From the NCBI RefSeq assembly GCF_007830055.1, contig NZ_VLLE01000003.1, positions 434,001-498,000 on the forward strand: a stretch of 64,000 bases of DNA, read 5' to 3'. The position numbers were made by a program, and so were the translations under genes. Below are positions 62,044 through 64,000 of the stretch, one piece after another; position 1 is the stretch's first letter; each line of letters begins with the position of its first letter. This stretch comes from Lacibacter cauensis. GTDB taxonomy: Bacteria > Bacteroidota > Bacteroidia > Chitinophagales > Chitinophagaceae. Under the pieces are notes generated by a model that saw only the letters and a list, made by a program, of their open reading frames with translations, was not told the DNA's origin and ran no database searches.

Positions 62044-62735
62044 TTGCACAAGTAACCGCAAAAATATTTTTAAGCGATACTCATACCGTTACTGAAACAA
62101 ATGCATGGCGTAACAGTGCATTGTTCAGTAGCGCAGAAAACTTCAATGAACACCGGCAGCCTTTCGGACAATTGTATTTGCTTAATGATTATACACTTGA
62201 TGGCGCAGGAGTTGTAACAGTTGCTGTAGAAGCTAATTCGTTTGTAATTGTATTACCAGTAGTGGGTGTGGTAGAATATAAGAATGGTGATAATAAAGAA
62301 AGGCTCATCATTGCGGGGCAAACATTGATGTTGGAAAAAACAGCAGCTACAACTTTCACGCTCACCAATATTTTCGAAGAGGCACTCGTGAACGTTGTGG
62401 TACTGGCATTTAAAATAAATGAAGCGTACCAGTTGCCATCCGGATTTATTTACTCGTACGATGTTACTGAAAGACCCAACGGCCTGGTGCGTACCCTCAC
62501 CGGCCGTTATGAATTACCTGCAACAGTACATGTAGGTAAGTTCGATGGCAGAGCTGAAACAACTTACAGGTTGTTGCATGAACAGAATCGTGTGTTTGTA
62601 TTTGTACTTACAGGAGCATTTGAAGTAGAAGGGCGGTTGCTGCATGCAAGAGATGGGCTGGCACTGGAAGGAATAGAGCGTATTGAAATGGAAGCATTGA
62701 GTAACGATGCGTTGATTGCCGTAGTTGAGTTTTGA
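62040..62735 (+). CDS. Pirin-like/double cupin protein
   Basis: The protein has 231 residues with two cupin-like halves ('IVLPVVGVVEYKNGDNKERL', 'GRAETTYRLLHEQNRVFVFV' and 'TGAFEVEGRLLHARDGLAL'). It resembles the pirin-related family, but the canonical metal-binding His/Glu set (H-x-H...E...H) is not visible, so it may not bind Fe or oxidise quercetin. It overlaps the preceding hypothetical gene by 4 bases, which suggests they work as a pair. Pirins act as redox cofactors or regulators; here only the fold is supported. Confidence 0.7.
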   Translation: MIAQVTAKIFLSDTHTVTETNAWRNSALFSSAENFNEHRQPFGQLYLLNDYTLDGAGVVTVAVEANSFVIVLPVVGVVEYKNGDNKERLIIAGQTLMLEKTAATTFTLTNIFEEALVNVVVLAFKINEAYQLPSGFIYSYDVTERPNGLVRTLTGRYELPATVHVGKFDGRAETTYRLLHEQNRVFVFVLTGAFEVEGRLLHARDGLALEGIERIEMEALSNDALIAVVEF

Positions 62736-63036
62736 AGTTTATAGTTTTTGGTTGAATACCCCAACAACCCTGCCTAATGCAGGCGGAAGTTGAAGACGCT
62801 GCCGGCGGTTATGGATTGAAAACCTGTTAAACCATCAGCATATTTATCCCCTCCCCGGAGGGGCAGAACCAAGTTAAACTTGTAACCGAATCAGCAGGGG
62901 TGGGTAACCGTAACTCTTAACCCGTAATAGTTTTCTAATGATCACTCTCTAACCAAAACCTGACGAACATCAGCCGTCTAAATCTGCATAACACAGCATA
63001 CACAAATAATTTTGTGCCGTTTTAAAAACGGCAGCT
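62736..63036. other. Intergenic region before queD
   Basis: No gene is seen. Near 62847-62863 there is CCCCTCC-CC-GGAGGGG, a GC-rich hairpin of a kind common between Bacteroidota genes. At the right end are a TAATTTTG -7 box (63007-63014) and a 19-base palindrome (63015-63033) just before the queD ATG. Confidence 0.6.
63007..63033 (+). promoter_or_regulatory. queD promoter box and adjacent palindrome
   Basis: TAATTTTG (63007-63014) is a full -7 match; the -33 box is weak. It is followed at once by TGCCGTTTT-A-AAAACGGCA (63015-63033), where transcription should start, 3 bases before the ATG at 63037. A repressor site or an RNA hairpin hiding the start are both possible. Confidence 0.6.
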
Positions 63037-63492
63037 ATGTTACTACTCACAAAAATTTTCGATTTTGAAACAGCGCATGCAATCGATGGTTACAACGGTC
63101 TATGCAAAAATATTCACGGCCATTCGTACGAACTGCATGTAACAGTAGGATCTATTGTAAATGAAAATGCATTTTTACCGGCGCCCGGTTTTTTGCTCGA
63201 TTTTAAAGATCTGAAAACGATTGTACAAAAAGCAGTGGTTGATCTGTTCGATCATAAGCTGGTGCTTTCGCATAATTATATTGCACAACATCCCGAAGTG
63301 CTGGAACAGGAAAACCTTGTTTCATGGGATGCAGAACCTACTGCCGAAAATTTATTACTCTTTATTAAATGGGCTATCCAGGACGAATTGCCTACCGATA
63401 TGAAGCTGGTGGAATTACGTTTGTACGAAACCAAAAATTCGTACGCCACCTGGAAAGAAGAAGTAGAAGTGTACCAGGGCGATATCTGGTAA
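63037..63492 (+). CDS. queD: 6-carboxytetrahydropterin synthase / 6-pyruvoyl-tetrahydropterin synthase-like
   Basis: The 151-residue T-fold enzyme has zinc-binding histidines in 'FETAHAIDG' and 'NIHGHSYELHVTV' (H-x-H), the substrate-pocket Cys in 'YNGLCKNIHG' and the Glu-containing C-terminal 'VELRLYETKNSYATW'. QueD converts dihydroneopterin triphosphate to 6-carboxytetrahydropterin, first step towards queuosine after GTP cyclohydrolase. The pterin-synthase alternative cannot be excluded. It is alone here, without other queuosine genes. Confidence 0.92.
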   Translation: MLLLTKIFDFETAHAIDGYNGLCKNIHGHSYELHVTVGSIVNENAFLPAPGFLLDFKDLKTIVQKAVVDLFDHKLVLSHNYIAQHPEVLEQENLVSWDAEPTAENLLLFIKWAIQDELPTDMKLVELRLYETKNSYATWKEEVEVYQGDIW

Positions 63493-63615
63493 TCCATCAC
63501 TACTTGTTTTACCGGGCACAAAATCAACCTGCCCGTTTGCTCCCAAGGGCTACTGTTTGTTCCTTTTGTTGCTGAAACGGCCGATCAACCGTTTGCGCCA
63601 ATTTGATTTTGCTGT

Positions 63616-63648
63616 GTTTGTAATTGATTAATTAGAGAAATTGCAAAC
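63616..63648. repeat. Imperfect palindrome before the oxidoreductase gene
   Basis: GTTTGTAATT (63616-63625) and AATTGCAAAC (63639-63648) pair at 9 of 10 positions around a 13-base A/T-rich centre, 19 bases before the next ATG. It could be an operator. Confidence 0.45.
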
Positions 63649-63667
63649 ACAAAAAACAGCGTTGAGC

Positions 63668-64000
63668 ATGGCAACAGATCGCAGAAAATTTTTACGCAGT
63701 ATTTCAGTGGGCGGCGGCTTACTGGCAACAGGCTTACCTGCATTTGCAGGCAATTTTGCAACAACCGATGAAGAAGTAGAACGGTCGAACCGTTTCGAAT
63801 CGGGTAAACAACGTTTTAATATGTGCGGCTATGCTGCACCAAAACTTCCCGTGGTGCGTGTTGGCATTGTTGGAGTGGGTATGCGTGGAAGCGGTGCTGT
63901 TGACCGGTTGAGTTACATTGACGGTGTAGAAATAACTGCACTGTGCGATAAGTATCCTGATCGTGTAACCAAAGCACAAAAAACACTCGAGAAAAAAGGA
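63668..64000 (+). CDS. Gfo/Idh/MocA-family oxidoreductase, 5' part
   Basis: The first 111 residues are seen; the gene runs off the right edge. The N-terminus 'MATDRRKFLRSISVGGGLLA' is a twin-arginine-type signal, as in the secreted Bacteroidota oxidoreductases of glycosidase type. After a linker (about 40-57), the NAD-binding fold starts: 'VVRVGIVGVGMRGSGAVDRL' (G-x-G-x-x-G) and 'ITALCDKYPDRVTKAQ'. Relatives include alpha-N-acetylgalactosaminidase-like NAD-dependent hydrolases, but the catalytic part is not visible, so only the family is called. Confidence 0.9.
   Translation, partial: MATDRRKFLRSISVGGGLLATGLPAFAGNFATTDEEVERSNRFESGKQRFNMCGYAAPKLPVVRVGIVGVGMRGSGAVDRLSYIDGVEITALCDKYPDRVTKAQKTLEKKG

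Noticed and set aside
62847-62863. Terminator for the pirin-like gene
   Set aside because: The CCCCTCC/GGAGGGG hairpin is over 100 bases past the stop and has no T run; it fits a common intergenic repeat better.
1-64000. CRISPR array, rRNA genes or complete prophage
   Set aside because: No evenly spaced repeats, rRNA sequence or phage structural genes were seen in the window.

Overview
The window looks like the chromosome of a Bacteroidota bacterium, most likely in or near the family Chitinophagaceae. The grounds are the promoter style (many genes preceded by TTTG, about 19 bases, then TAnnTTTG), TonB-dependent receptors with a carboxypeptidase-like N-terminal domain, LytS/LytTR two-component pairs, GTP-type PEP carboxykinase, AbgB-like M20 hydrolases and tricorn-type S41 proteases. 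This is inferred from gene content; no marker gene such as rRNA is present.

Layout. 1-3597: two secreted amidohydrolase-family genes on the minus strand, the first cut by the window edge. 3881-8518: a multi-PAS histidine kinase, its LuxR-type response regulator and a one-domain asparaginase-like protein. 8526-14502: an AbgB-like hydrolase, a WYL regulator, a DinB protein, an acyltransferase, a LytTR/LytS pair and a small secreted protein. 14803-19232: PEP carboxykinase, then a Cys-rich small exported protein and a TonB receptor. 19390-21560: an accessory patch with an IS remnant, an M23 peptidase lying between two copies of the same IS end, and a Bacteroidota-specific small protein whose 3' end runs into the second copy. 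21866-34003: a vWA protein, an exported amidase, an orphan 1395-residue PAS kinase, a tricorn-like protease, a ParE-type toxin-antitoxin pair and MsrB.

34188-38473: adenylate kinase, a small secreted protein, an atypical SDR, an arsR-arsM operon that ends in a 16-residue Cys-rich ORF, and an AIM24-like protein. 38595-45586: a TetR-TolC-adaptor-RND efflux operon with a palindromic operator laid over the tetR promoter. 45722-51615: a DUF502 membrane protein, a phospholipase C-like protein, an SDR, a Crp/Fnr regulator, three tandem Crp/Fnr-like boxes, and then an operon of an F420-reductase-like protein, YceI, DoxX and a LigB-type dioxygenase. A tRNA-Arg follows.

51873-57643: a vitamin B12 locus. 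A cobalamin riboswitch controls btuB, followed by a small CWC zinc-finger-like gene, cobT, cobS, cobC and probably marC; no cobU is visible. 57755-64000: a second LytS/LytTR pair, an outer-membrane barrel protein, an intradiol dioxygenase-like lipoprotein, an unknown gene coupled to a pirin-like cupin, queD and the start of a Gfo/Idh/MocA oxidoreductase.

Most of the window is ordinary chromosomal housekeeping and envelope biology. The most unusual signals are the tiny Cys-rich ORF after arsM, the three-box operator array beside the Crp/Fnr gene, the repeat-derived insertion inside the B12 riboswitch, the M23 gene framed by solo IS ends, and terminators whose T-tracts double as the -33 box of the next promoter.
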